Shown here piece by piece: positions 36,755 to 46,016 of a stretch of DNA of 64,000 bases. The translations under genes and the position numbers were made by a program. The notes beneath the pieces are model-generated. The model had not been told where the DNA came from, did no database searches, and saw nothing but the letters and a program-made list of their open reading frames with translations. The stretch spans positions 2,282,042 to 2,346,041 of the forward strand of contig CP003083.1 of NCBI GenBank assembly GCA_000306725.1, given 5' to 3'. Every line of letters begins with the position of its first letter. The first letter of the stretch is position 1. Source of the stretch: Methanolobus psychrophilus R15 (GTDB lineage Archaea; Halobacteriota; Methanosarcinia; Methanosarcinales; Methanosarcinaceae).

Positions 36755-37072
36755 ATGAAAACAAATACGATAAAAATCTCCGATGAAGCAAATCAAAAAA
36801 TAAAAATGCTGATGGCAAGAAATGACATGAACTTTTCCGAAGCAGTAGAATTCCTTGCTATGTTAGTCCCGACGACATCAACTCCAAAAACTAGCAAACT
36901 TGAGACCGAGCTATCAAGTATACAAATGCAAGCTTTCAACATTGCTGAATACACTCAGGAAATCATTCAAGAATTCAGGAAAACAGGCTCTTTTCCCATT
37001 GTAGCATACCATGATTATGTCATGATGTGTACTGGAATGATTCGAAGTGATGCTGAAGATATGCGTAGTTGA
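36755..37072 (+). CDS. Ribbon-helix-helix regulator with C-terminal extension
   Basis: 105 residues. NTIKISDEANQKIKMLMARN and MNFSEAVEFLAML form the ribbon-helix-helix fold. The rest (about 50-105) is helical (ELSSIQMQAFNIAEYTQEII) and may mediate oligomer contacts. AAGGA precedes the ATG. Repeated AT-rich words upstream suggest it controls its own gene. Confidence 0.65.
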   Translation: MKTNTIKISDEANQKIKMLMARNDMNFSEAVEFLAMLVPTTSTPKTSKLETELSSIQMQAFNIAEYTQEIIQEFRKTGSFPIVAYHDYVMMCTGMIRSDAEDMRS

Positions 37073-37121
37073 ACCCATGTCAAAACTATAAATATTATTT
37101 CCCATAATGTATTGTAGAGAT

Positions 37122-37237
37122 GTGAATGAATTCAGAGAACTCTCTGATGAACAATGAATTTTAGTACGCCACATTTACCACCACAATCTATTGTCGGAAG
37201 AAAGAGAGCTGATGACCATAAGGTCATCAATGGCATT
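37122..37237 (+). pseudogene. IS5-family transposase N-terminal fragment, frameshifted
   Basis: Reading GTG AAT GAA TTC gives MNEFRELSDEQ, then one base is missing (TGG reduced to TG) and the next frame continues NFSTPHLPPQSIVGRKRADD and HKVINGI. This is the familiar start of IS5/IS1031-type transposases. The sequence loses meaning after 37237. It is a decayed insertion remnant in the element. Confidence 0.7.
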
Positions 37238-37413
37238 AATAGTACAATTCTCTGCATGGTTGAAGAAATCGGTAAGTATATATGGAATACTTAACTTACT
37301 TTCAAAGGATTACTAGATACTGTATATTCCATGTTGTGCTGAAAAATGTATGAGGAGAGTTTGGAATAGGTCCATTATCCGAAAAAAGTCTGTTTGATGA
37401 GGAAACTCGTCTT

Positions 37414-38379
37414 TTGATATGTCCTGAATGCGCCACATATTCGGTCTATTATCATCAAAGATCAAATGAGTGGATGTGTAAGCAGTGTGGTATAGCTGTT
37501 CATGTCCAGAGATCAGTGGAAATCTTCAATTTAGACTTTACAGACAGAGAGAAGTATAAGATCTACACTTTTTATGGGATTAATGCTCTAGTTAATTTAA
37601 CTGGTTATTCCAAGAGGAAAGCAGAAAACTTTGTAAAGAAGGTTTTTGAAGACTTCTGTACAACAAAAGGGAATCAATGCCCCTACATCAATTATCTTGA
37701 AAATTCAAATTTGGCTAAAAAAGGAGAATTAATTGAAAGAAGGTTCATTTATTCAATGAATGCGTATATTTCTTTAATGGATGAGGTCGAAGTCTTTTTG
37801 AGCAAGCTGACAAATGAAAAGAACCTCCCTGAAGATGAAACAAAACAGGTTATTGATATTTGCGCTTCTTTGAAAGAGGATCTGGAAGCAATGATCGAAG
37901 GATTGGAAGAATTTGTTGTTGCATCTGCCAGTGCTGATCTCACAAGAGGTCAGAAAGTTTATCTTAAAGAAAATGGGGAATATTTGACTGCGACACTGGA
38001 TGAAGATGAGATTGAGGGGTTCTGCTGGAATGATGCAAAAAAAGGAGAGTTCGTTGGTGTTTGTTTTTTCCCACCAGATTCGTTTTATGTAATTAAGCGC
38101 CACTTTGGAAAAATAAGAGACAAATACAAGAATAAACCCACTATATCTGCTCTTAAGCGAGTTCACGATCCTGAATTCACTTTATTGGAACAACAGGCAT
38201 TATCTCTTATTTCTAATAATGGGTTCTATTTTCAGTATGAGATCGGGAAAGAATTGGGTGTGGATAGCAGGAAATCTTCCAGAGTTATTCGATCATTGGT
38301 GGATCAAGGATTGATAATTAGAGAGCCAGCTGCTTCTTCGAATGGTGCCAGAACTTATAAGCTGCAAGTAAAAAGTTGA
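37414..38379 (+). CDS. TFIIB-type zinc ribbon and winged-helix DNA-binding protein
   Basis: 321 residues from TTG 37414; the frame is open upstream to 37354 (GEFGIGPLSEKSLFDEETRLL) without an ATG or a normal SD, so the real start may be upstream at a rare codon. The zinc ribbon is CPEC-x15-CKQC, the spacing of TFB N-terminal ribbons. The middle is helical with another Cys pair near residue 80-90. A C-terminal winged helix is TLLEQQALSLISNNGFYFQY, then IGKELGVDSRKSSRVIRSLV. No cyclin folds of TFB are evident. It is probably a transcription regulator of the element. Confidence 0.6.
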   Translation: MICPECATYSVYYHQRSNEWMCKQCGIAVHVQRSVEIFNLDFTDREKYKIYTFYGINALVNLTGYSKRKAENFVKKVFEDFCTTKGNQCPYINYLENSNLAKKGELIERRFIYSMNAYISLMDEVEVFLSKLTNEKNLPEDETKQVIDICASLKEDLEAMIEGLEEFVVASASADLTRGQKVYLKENGEYLTATLDEDEIEGFCWNDAKKGEFVGVCFFPPDSFYVIKRHFGKIRDKYKNKPTISALKRVHDPEFTLLEQQALSLISNNGFYFQYEIGKELGVDSRKSSRVIRSLVDQGLIIREPAASSNGARTYKLQVKS

Positions 38380-38599
38380 GTATGTGATATTTGTTTTATA
38401 AGATTGTGCCGGTTTCATTACCCACCCCCGCAATATTCCTTGAGACAATTTCAGAAAACTTAAATATGTTCAGTGAGTCTTAGCATCCGGTGGAAAATTC
38501 TTACAGGCTCGTTTATGGTGTCCTGCGATAAAGTAATGGTGCGAAAAACATGTTATTCATTGTGTTCTGGAATTGTTCTCTTCCCGGTGGTGTCCTCCC

Positions 38600-38695
38600 T
38601 TGAAGCTGGCCATCATCCTGGGCACCCATCCTGAGATTATCAAGATGATTCCCATGATCCGTGAATGTGAGAGGCGCAGGCTTGATTACTTTATT
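38600..38695 (+). pseudogene. wecB: Fragment of UDP-GlcNAc 2-epimerase (wecB) N-terminus
   Basis: Thirty-two codons from TTG read LKLAIILGTHPEIIKMIPMI and RECERRRLDYFI, a clear match to the first helix-strand unit of WecB (normal form GTRPEIIKMSPVI). The conserved Arg is changed to His and the sequence breaks off. It sits 55 bases before rmlC, so a wecB gene once lay upstream and was removed by deletion or recombination. Confidence 0.8.
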
Positions 38696-38750
38696 CAAGG
38701 ATTAGTAAGGCCCATTGTTCCAATCTTGACACTAGGAAGTGAATGAATAC

Positions 38751-39302
38751 ATGGATATTATAGAAACTAAAATAAAAGATCTCTTTATAGTAGAGCCCGA
38801 CGTATTCAAAGACAACAGGGGTTACTTCTTTGAGAGTTATTCAAAGAAGAAACTTGACAATTTGCTTCCAATTAATTACACGTTTGTCCAGGACAATGAA
38901 TCAAGCTCTTCCTATGGGGTACTGAGAGGTTTGCATTATCAACTGGAACCATACAGCCAGACGAAACTTGTTCGTGTTATTCAGGGAGAAGTATACGATG
39001 TCGCTGTAGACATTAGGAAAGGTTCGCTTACCTTCGGACAGTGGGTAGGTGTTGAACTTACCGGAGAGAACAAGAAACAGATGCTAATCCCAAAAGGATT
39101 TGCCCATGGTTTTGTGGTTTTGAGCGAAACTGCTGTTTTTGCTTACAAATGCGATGAATATTATAATCCAAGTACTGAGAGAGGTATTATCTTTGATGAT
39201 CCGGAGCTTGGCATTGACTGGAAGATACCATCTGATGACATTATAATTGCAGATAAAGATAGGAAATTGCCTATACTGGCTGAAGCTGAGATGAACTTTT
39301 AG
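38751..39302 (+). CDS. rfbC: dTDP-4-dehydrorhamnose 3,5-epimerase
   Basis: 183 residues from the ATG at 38751 (AGGAAGTGA upstream; an in-frame GTG lies at 38739). Family blocks: DNRGYFFESYSKKK, QDNESSSSYGVLRGLHYQ with the catalytic His, KLVRVIQGEVYDVAVDIRKG and IPKGFAHGFVVLSE. It epimerises dTDP-4-keto-6-deoxyglucose at C3 and C5. It opens a plus-strand cassette of four rhamnose genes in the order C-B-D-A. Confidence 0.94.
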   Translation: MDIIETKIKDLFIVEPDVFKDNRGYFFESYSKKKLDNLLPINYTFVQDNESSSSYGVLRGLHYQLEPYSQTKLVRVIQGEVYDVAVDIRKGSLTFGQWVGVELTGENKKQMLIPKGFAHGFVVLSETAVFAYKCDEYYNPSTERGIIFDDPELGIDWKIPSDDIIIADKDRKLPILAEAEMNF

Positions 39303-39311
39303 GTGATAACA

Positions 39312-40262
39312 TTGAAATTACTGGTCACAGGCGGAGCGGGATTTATCGGTAGCAACTTCATAAGGATGATGTTTGCGAAATATCCCGAAATAGAGATAAC
39401 AAACCTTGACAAACTCACATACGCAGGGAACCTTGAGAACCTCAGGGAGGTTTCCGGTTCGGGTTATAACTTTGTCCACGGGGACATATGTGATCCGGAT
39501 GTTGTCATGAAAGCTATGAAAAATGTGGACACGGTAGTCCATTTCGCTGCAGAGAGCCATGTCGACCGTTCAATTGAAGACAGTTCCGTTTTTGTCATTA
39601 CCAATGTTGTAGGAACGAACAATCTCCTAAAATGCGCCATAGATTCTGATGTGAAAAAGTTCATCCACGTATCCACTGATGAAGTGTACGGAAGTATTAA
39701 TGAAGGTTCATTCTGTGAAACCGACAACCTGGACCCATCCAGCCCGTACTCATCAAGTAAAGCAGGTTCTGACCTGCTGGCAATGTCCTACTATAATACT
39801 TACGGCCTGCCTGTGACAATCACACGCTGTACTAATAACTTCGGACCATACCAATTCCCTGAGAAACTTATCCCCCTTTTCATCACCAACCTTATGGATG
39901 GAAAGCAGGTCCCTGTATATGGTACCGGCCTGAACGTAAGGGACTGGATTTACGTTGATGACCACTGCTCAGGTATTGATTTTGTAAGAGATCATGGCAA
40001 GGCTGGAGAAATATACAATATCGGCGGGGGTAACGAGTTAACTAATCTCGAGATCACACACAGGATACTGAAGGTTCTGGGCAAGGATGAATCCATGATC
40101 CGGTATGTGGAAGACAGAAAAGGGCATGATTTCCGCTATTCCCTTGACTGCAACAAACTACGGAAGCTGGGCTGGAAGCCTGTATACGATTTTGATTCAG
40201 CGCTTGACCGGACCATTAAGTGGTACATGGACAACAGATGGTGGTGGGAGCCATTAAAGTAA
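39312..40262 (+). CDS. rfbB: dTDP-glucose 4,6-dehydratase
   Basis: Start TTG at 39312 behind AGGTGATAA (a GTG start at 39303 is possible); 316 residues. It has TGGAGFIGSNFIRMM, HFAAESHVDRSIEDSSVF, STDEVYGSINEGSF and Tyr-x3-Lys in SPYSSSKAGSDLLAM, then TRCTNNFGPYQFPEKLIPLF and VRDWIYVDDHCSGI. These are diagnostic of RmlB. It dehydrates dTDP-glucose from RmlA. Length and active site are normal. Its stop overlaps the start of rmlD (TAATG). Confidence 0.95.
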   Translation: MKLLVTGGAGFIGSNFIRMMFAKYPEIEITNLDKLTYAGNLENLREVSGSGYNFVHGDICDPDVVMKAMKNVDTVVHFAAESHVDRSIEDSSVFVITNVVGTNNLLKCAIDSDVKKFIHVSTDEVYGSINEGSFCETDNLDPSSPYSSSKAGSDLLAMSYYNTYGLPVTITRCTNNFGPYQFPEKLIPLFITNLMDGKQVPVYGTGLNVRDWIYVDDHCSGIDFVRDHGKAGEIYNIGGGNELTNLEITHRILKVLGKDESMIRYVEDRKGHDFRYSLDCNKLRKLGWKPVYDFDSALDRTIKWYMDNRWWWEPLK

Positions 40263-41047
40263 TGATCCTGGGCGCTGGAGGTATGCTTGGTTCTGATCTG
40301 TGCAAAGTATTCCCTGATGCAATACGTTTTACACATCACGAACTTGATGTAACTAACCGGTTGCATGTGATCGGCGTGATCAGAGCGAACAAGCCGGATG
40401 TTGTTATCAACGCCGCTGCTTACACAAAGGTTGACCAGGCCGAAGATGAACAGGAGTTTGCCTTTGATGTGAACGGATATGCTCCCGGCTACATTGCTGA
40501 AGGATGCTCACTTTCGGGTGCAAAGCTCATCCACTATAGCACGGACTACGTTTTTGACGGTACAGGATCGGAATACATAGAGTCTGACAAAACAAACCCC
40601 ATCAGTGCCTATGGCAAATCAAAGTTGCTTGGTGAGCAGAAGATTGCCAAGCACACTGACAACTATATGATCATACGCACTTCCTGGCTTTTTGGAAAGC
40701 AAGGCAGGAACTTTGTGGATACTATGCTCAGGCTTTCTCCGCAGATGGATAAAGTGAGGGTTGTAAACGACCAGTTCGGCAGGCCCACCTACACCGCTGA
40801 CCTGGCAAGCAAGACTGCAGAGATCATCGACATGGAACCGGGAATATACCACATCACCAATGAAGGTACATGCTCCTGGTACGAGTTCGCATCGGCCATC
40901 ATCCCAAACGCAGTGCCATGCACCAGCGCAGAGTACCCTACCAAAGCGAAACGCCCCGAATATTCTGTGCTCACCACCACAAAGACCATACCCATGAGGC
41001 ACTGGAAGGATGCACTTGACGAGTATATAATGGAGAAGAGAGCATGA
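40262..41047 (+). CDS. rfbD: dTDP-4-dehydrorhamnose reductase
   Basis: 261 residues from the ATG at 40262 that overlaps the rmlB stop; the frame is open further upstream but the family start is MILGAGGMLGSDL. It has VINAAAYTKVDQAEDE, STDYVFDGTGS, the catalytic Tyr and Lys in NPISAYGKSKLLGEQ and RTSWLFGKQGRNFVDTML. It is the last reduction step to dTDP-L-rhamnose with NAD(P)H. It ends with ATGA shared with rmlA. Confidence 0.94.
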   Translation: MILGAGGMLGSDLCKVFPDAIRFTHHELDVTNRLHVIGVIRANKPDVVINAAAYTKVDQAEDEQEFAFDVNGYAPGYIAEGCSLSGAKLIHYSTDYVFDGTGSEYIESDKTNPISAYGKSKLLGEQKIAKHTDNYMIIRTSWLFGKQGRNFVDTMLRLSPQMDKVRVVNDQFGRPTYTADLASKTAEIIDMEPGIYHITNEGTCSWYEFASAIIPNAVPCTSAEYPTKAKRPEYSVLTTTKTIPMRHWKDALDEYIMEKRA

Positions 41048-41763
41048 AAGGAATTATACTTGCGGGTGGTACCGGCAGCAGGCTCTACCCTCTCACAAAA
41101 GTCACAAATAAGCACCTGCTCCCCGTCTACGACAAACCCATGATCTACTACCCCCTGCAGACCCTCATCGACGCAGGCATCAAAGAAATAATGATAGTTT
41201 CCGGTCGTGGACACGCAGGCCACTTCCTGGAACTCTTAGGCTCAGGTGCAGATTTTGGCGTGAGGCTCACCTACGAGATCCAGGATGCTGCAGGCGGTAT
41301 CGCCCAGGCCCTGAGCCTTACAGAAAGCTTTGCTGACAATGACAAAGTGACCGTGATTCTGGGCGACAACATCTTCCAGGACAACATAAAAGATGCCGTC
41401 CAGAATTTCAAACAAGGTGCCCACATCTTCCTCAAATCCGTTCCCGATGCCCAAAGGTTCGGTGTTGCAGAAGTGGATGCTAATAACGGACATGTATTAG
41501 GAATTGAAGAAAAGCCTGCTAATCCAAAGTCAGATTTTGCAGTAACAGGGTTGTATATTTACTCAAAAGATGTCTTCGAGGTTGTAAAAACTCTCAAGCC
41601 TTCAGGTCGTGGTGAACTGGAAATCACGGATGTCAATAATCACTATATACGCAAGGATGCGATGAAGTTCTCAATGCTGGATGGGTATTGGAGTGATGCG
41701 GGGACTTTTGATAGTTTGTTGAAAGCAAGTGTGATGGTAAGACAAAATAAGCAGGATACATGA
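41044..41763 (+). CDS. rfbA: Glucose-1-phosphate thymidylyltransferase
   Basis: 239 residues, the short archaeal-type RmlA. MKGIILAGGTGSRLYPLTKV is the nucleotide loop, then NKHLLPVYDKPMIYYPLQTL, VILGDNIFQD with the metal aspartate, and EEKPANPKSDFAVTGLYIY. It makes dTDP-glucose for RmlB. It overlaps both neighbours by 4 bases, so rmlCBDA and the flippase gene after it are one operon. Confidence 0.94.
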   Translation: MKGIILAGGTGSRLYPLTKVTNKHLLPVYDKPMIYYPLQTLIDAGIKEIMIVSGRGHAGHFLELLGSGADFGVRLTYEIQDAAGGIAQALSLTESFADNDKVTVILGDNIFQDNIKDAVQNFKQGAHIFLKSVPDAQRFGVAEVDANNGHVLGIEEKPANPKSDFAVTGLYIYSKDVFEVVKTLKPSGRGELEITDVNNHYIRKDAMKFSMLDGYWSDAGTFDSLLKASVMVRQNKQDT

Positions 41764-43022
41764 ATTTAATAAAATACACATCCTCATTATTTTCTGAATC
41801 TCTTCTCAGAAATGCATTTTATCTTATCGCAAATTCAATCGTTGGAAGCCTAGCAGGTTTTATTTTCTGGTTAATTGCGGCAAGATTGTATACAGCCGAA
41901 GATGTAGGATTGGCATCTACAGTCATCTCTATAATAGGAATGATTGCATTATTATCAAACTTTGGGTTCAGCATGAGCCTCATAAGGTTTTTGTCTGATT
42001 CAAAAGAAGAAGCAACTGACTTAATCAATTCTTGTTTAACTATCAGTGCATCCGTAGCTTGTTTTCTTGGAATTGGTTTTATATTATGGGTTGATTTCCT
42101 TTCACCATCCATTTCATTTATTAAATCAAATGAAACATTTGCTGTTATTTTTTTACTTTATGGCCTACTTACGATTGTATCTAACTTATTAGATAACGTT
42201 TTTGTCGGATACAGAAAAGTAAATTTTTCCTTTTTGAAGATGGGCATACAGAATATTTTAAAGATTCCATTAATTTTTCTACTAGTATACTTTGGTTCAT
42301 TTGGAATTGTTAGTTCATATGCTATATCATATCTTGTTGCGGTTATGATAACTTTTTTGGTTTTTCTTCCTAAAATTAATTCAAGCTACAAGCCAGCTTT
42401 TTTTGCAGATTTATCAATAATGAAAAAAATATTTCATTATTCTGCAGGAAATTATATTGCATGGGCATTTGAAACGATGCCAAATTTTATCTTACCAATT
42501 CTTATTACAAATAAATTAGATCCTGAAATGACTGCTTATTTCTATATGGCATGGATGGTTGCAGGAATTGTATTTCTGATACCTAAATCTTTAGCTACTT
42601 CTATATTTGCAGAAGGTTCCCATAATCCAAATACAGTTAAACAAAACATTATCAAATCTATTAAATTAGCAATTTTATTAGTAATACCTGCGATTATTTT
42701 TGTTTATTTCGTTGGTGAAAAGGTGCTTTTGCTATTTGGAAACGAGTACTATGAGAATGGTTTTAAACTACTGTTGGTTTTGTCAATTTCCGCTGTTCCT
42801 ATGATATTTAATAATATATTTCTTTCAATCAAGAGAGTAGAAAAGGATATTGCAAATGTTATTTTTATCAATGCAGTGATTACTATTGGTACATTGGTAA
42901 TAAGTTACTTAATGCTGGATCAATTCGGGATTTTAGGTATTGGCATCGGGTGGACCGTAAGCCAGGTAGCAGCATTTATATTCATCTTGATTACTTTTGT
43001 AGTCAGAAAGCAATTATTATGA
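41760..43022 (+). CDS. Oligosaccharide flippase (Wzx-like)
   Basis: 420 residues with about 12 hydrophobic segments. AFYLIANSIVGSLAGFIFWL followed by AARLYTAEDVGLASTVISII is the usual first two helices of archaeal polysaccharide flippases. It starts within the rmlA stop. It is much more AT-rich than rmlA just upstream, a sudden change that suggests separate origins for the two parts of the cargo. It would flip the rhamnose-containing glycan on its lipid carrier. Confidence 0.85.
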   Translation: MNLIKYTSSLFSESLLRNAFYLIANSIVGSLAGFIFWLIAARLYTAEDVGLASTVISIIGMIALLSNFGFSMSLIRFLSDSKEEATDLINSCLTISASVACFLGIGFILWVDFLSPSISFIKSNETFAVIFLLYGLLTIVSNLLDNVFVGYRKVNFSFLKMGIQNILKIPLIFLLVYFGSFGIVSSYAISYLVAVMITFLVFLPKINSSYKPAFFADLSIMKKIFHYSAGNYIAWAFETMPNFILPILITNKLDPEMTAYFYMAWMVAGIVFLIPKSLATSIFAEGSHNPNTVKQNIIKSIKLAILLVIPAIIFVYFVGEKVLLLFGNEYYENGFKLLLVLSISAVPMIFNNIFLSIKRVEKDIANVIFINAVITIGTLVISYLMLDQFGILGIGIGWTVSQVAAFIFILITFVVRKQLL

Positions 43023-43242
43023 GATTAAATTTATAATTATTTATGAATATTCATGACTTTTAATACTCATATTGGGCATCTTTTTCAACAAAACCAAATG
43101 GGGTATATTTTAAATCTTTAAATTAATTGATAAAATAAAGACTTCATAGAAACTATCAAAATGAATAGATAAAAATAAGGCATTTTATCAACATCTACCA
43201 GTATATTTTAAATAAATGTTGACTTTAATTTTCGTATAAACT

Positions 43243-44757
43243 TTAAAAAGTTCTACGAGCCAATATAACCATATCTTTAGAGGTATATATCTTATTCAAA
43301 TTTTGATTTGTTTCTATCTCATCATCAAAATGAATCCAGGGTTTCAAGATAATCCATTTCTCAATTGAAATTGTATTCAAACGGTTATTTAATATGTAAT
43401 AGTCAACATTTGCAGAGATTGAATTATTTACGGGATATATATTCGTATACGGATCAAGTGCAGTAAAATAACTATGTACTTGTCCTAAACTGCCACCCGT
43501 TTGAATAATTTTTTTGGACATATGCATATAATAAAGATTGTTTGTTTGGATATCTGAAGCTCCAATGCCGGATGAATATTTCTCATACCAATATGCACTT
43601 GAATCTACATATGTGAAACAGTTATCATCAATATTAATAAAATCATTATCATAAAAAGAAGCATAATTATATGAACTGAGGACTAAAATTGCTAAAACCA
43701 TAAGCAACGCTACTTTATTAAATACTCTTTCAGCTTTAAGTAATCTATGAATTAAGCAAATGCTAATAATTCCAGGGAAAAAGATAATTCCAATTGCAAA
43801 TTGACCAAATGCTAATTTTGCTAGAATGTAGGCAATTGATGTAAGTATAAATGAACCAAATATTATACTGAAATATTCTAAGTTTTTGTGTTTATTATAT
43901 CCATTATATACGAGTGCTAAAGCAATTACTATAGAAAATCCTAAAATAATATATTTCATTACACTTATTAGTCCAATGATTCGAGGATATGTAATGGCAA
44001 TATCTTTCAAAATAAAGTCGTTGTTAGTTGAAGAAAAGAAACTAAAGAGAAATATTTCAATTGAACCGATGTAATTTCCAGTTGAATTAAATTCATTTAC
44101 AAGAGTGCTATATACAAAATTTGACAGTCCTAGTTGAACCAGTAGTAGAAACAAAAATGCATTAAAATAAGACTTTATACTTTTTCGAGACTCGTTGTTA
44201 ATAAATAAGGCCAATATTATGCCCACCAGTATTATACTAATTTGAAACGTTATGTCATACGAAGTATAAATAAGTGAAAATATTGAAATAAATAGTAAAA
44301 TACTATATCGTGGTGTATTCATATTTTCTAGTTTTTTAATTAGTAAATATATGATTAGAAATAATAGTATTAATCCTAATCCATGAATCCAAAAAAAGAA
44401 TTTGTTCCCAGATATATCTGATATTGAATAGATAAGAGTAAGCAAACTTCCTATGATGCTGCTATCAGCCATCTTGCGGAAAAGTACAAAGCACAATAGT
44501 ATACTGGGGATAAGTTGAATTGGTAAATAAATCAAATTTTCGGGCAAAATCCCTGTAATTAAAGAGATTACTGATCCAAATATATAAAATGCAGGAGCTT
44601 TGTTAATCAAATTATCATTCATATGCCCAAAGTAAATAATTTCACTTATGGGAACAGTGTGCAAAGGTGCAAAAGGATCAATAGCTCCAAAATAAAGAAA
44701 TATGGGTAGAATGCTACTCAAAACTAATATTATATATGATTTTTTTTGGAACACCAT
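43243..44757 (-). CDS. Polytopic membrane protein, GT-C or polymerase-like
   Basis: 504 residues: 10-12 hydrophobic segments, an extracytoplasmic-looking loop after the first helix (DPFAPLHTVPISEI) and a soluble C-terminal part of about 110 residues (from FYDNDFINIDDN). This is the plan of GT-C glycosyltransferases and Wzy-type polymerases, but the usual DD/ED motif of GT-C enzymes is not clear. It closes the minus-strand glycosyltransferase operon. Function is by context only. Confidence 0.5.
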   Translation of the reverse strand: MVFQKKSYIILVLSSILPIFLYFGAIDPFAPLHTVPISEIIYFGHMNDNLINKAPAFYIFGSVISLITGILPENLIYLPIQLIPSILLCFVLFRKMADSSIIGSLLTLIYSISDISGNKFFFWIHGLGLILLFLIIYLLIKKLENMNTPRYSILLFISIFSLIYTSYDITFQISIILVGIILALFINNESRKSIKSYFNAFLFLLLVQLGLSNFVYSTLVNEFNSTGNYIGSIEIFLFSFFSSTNNDFILKDIAITYPRIIGLISVMKYIILGFSIVIALALVYNGYNKHKNLEYFSIIFGSFILTSIAYILAKLAFGQFAIGIIFFPGIISICLIHRLLKAERVFNKVALLMVLAILVLSSYNYASFYDNDFINIDDNCFTYVDSSAYWYEKYSSGIGASDIQTNNLYYMHMSKKIIQTGGSLGQVHSYFTALDPYTNIYPVNNSISANVDYYILNNRLNTISIEKWIILKPWIHFDDEIETNQNLNKIYTSKDMVILARRTF

Positions 44758-44794
44758 TTTAAATACCTTTTTCAGTCACTTATAGAATAGCTAT

Positions 44795-45373
44795 TCATTT
44801 ATTATCTCTAAAATGCACAAAATCCATGCTTCCTTCATAACTTAGCACTTTAGCAGGTATCCCTCCCACTACTGCATTGTCAGGCACATCTTTTACAACA
44901 ACAGCGTTTGCACCAATCATCACATCATTGCCTACTTTAACATTTCCAATTATTTGAGCCCCTGCCCCTAAATACACATTATTACCAACAGTAGGGACAC
45001 CATACATTGGACCTCTTCCTGCACCACCTATTGTGTTCCATTGGTGGAAAGAAGGATTATCGCCTATAACAGAATTAGCGGCAATTACTAAACCTCCTAT
45101 ATGGCCTATGAAGATGCCTTTACCAATTTTAGAATGAGGAGATATGTCAATATGTGTCAAAATTTCAGTAAATCTCTTGAAAATGAAATAGACAATAAAG
45201 AGCATATGCTTTAGAACTGGTACTTTAAAAGAAGTTACAATCCAATTACCAAACCTATAAACGGCTATTGCCCACGTATTAGGATATAAAATAAACATAA
45301 AAACTAATGACCATCTTGGTAATCCTAATCTATAAGCATAAGAATCCAGATCTTCAAGGAAAGCGCTAAACAT
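44795..45373 (-). CDS. Serine acetyltransferase-like hexapeptide O-acetyltransferase
   Basis: 192 residues. The C-terminal half has left-handed beta-helix hexapeptides (IGKGIFIGHIGGLVIAANSV, VGNNVYLGAGAQIIGNVKVG and NDVMIGANAVVVKDVPDNAV) ending VVGGIPAKVL as in CysE-type enzymes. The N-terminal part has a hydrophobic stretch. In a glycan operon it more likely acetylates a sugar than serine. It is 4 bases after the nucleotidyltransferase gene. Confidence 0.8.
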   Translation of the reverse strand: MFSAFLEDLDSYAYRLGLPRWSLVFMFILYPNTWAIAVYRFGNWIVTSFKVPVLKHMLFIVYFIFKRFTEILTHIDISPHSKIGKGIFIGHIGGLVIAANSVIGDNPSFHQWNTIGGAGRGPMYGVPTVGNNVYLGAGAQIIGNVKVGNDVMIGANAVVVKDVPDNAVVGGIPAKVLSYEGSMDFVHFRDNK

Positions 45374-45377
45374 TTAA

Positions 45378-46016
45378 TTACCTCTTATTAAAGTCTAATA
45401 GAATGTTATTAGGGTCGTAGAGTATCCTTGGTTTTTCATCAAACCTCATTTTCTTCAGATGACTAGTACTATCAATAACAAACATATCAAGAGGAAACCT
45501 ATTAAATAGCGCTCTGCTTCTTTCGGTCATCCCAAAAGCACATGCTCTCATTCCATTAAAATTGCCTGGTTTTCTAATAATACGCAGGTCAAGATCAGAA
45601 GTATCTTTTATTTCTTCCCTTACCAGACTTCCATATACCAGCACACAATCGATACTTTTTTCTTTTGAAGCCCGCCCTTTAATTCCATAAGCGTAATCAA
45701 TAATTCTTTTAGGGTCATTATGTACGATACCAAAGTTTTTTGCCAGAGCAAAGAGCTGACCGTTGAATATCCAGTAGAATGTATGGGATATAACGAATGC
45801 AATCACAATTCTTGGAAAGATACTGAAATTTGTCAGTATTAAGAAAATCATTACTGTAGTTAGCAAATCCAGGGAGATCTTGAATAATCTTTCTGTTTTA
45901 TCTGCATACAACAGTCCTTGGAATAACCAGTTTGTAAAAATGATAACCGCCTTGAACCTGAATAACATAGTCAAAGGACCAATATCAATGTGTGCATATG
46001 TTTTTTTCTCTTTCAT
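45378..46016 (-). CDS. Membrane-anchored nucleotidyltransferase-domain protein
   Basis: 212 residues with two to three hydrophobic segments at about 20-85 followed by a small polymerase-beta-type nucleotidyltransferase domain: LVYGSLVREEIKDTSDLDLR has the GS-x9-DxD-type motif and a third acidic residue could be D in PLDMFVIDS. The pairing with a thymidylate-kinase-like gene (the genes share one base) recurs in polysaccharide clusters. Function unknown; nucleotidyl or phosphoryl transfer onto a glycan lipid is a guess. Confidence 0.6.
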   Translation of the reverse strand: MKEKKTYAHIDIGPLTMLFRFKAVIIFTNWLFQGLLYADKTERLFKISLDLLTTVMIFLILTNFSIFPRIVIAFVISHTFYWIFNGQLFALAKNFGIVHNDPKRIIDYAYGIKGRASKEKSIDCVLVYGSLVREEIKDTSDLDLRIIRKPGNFNGMRACAFGMTERSRALFNRFPLDMFVIDSTSHLKKMRFDEKPRILYDPNNILLDFNKR

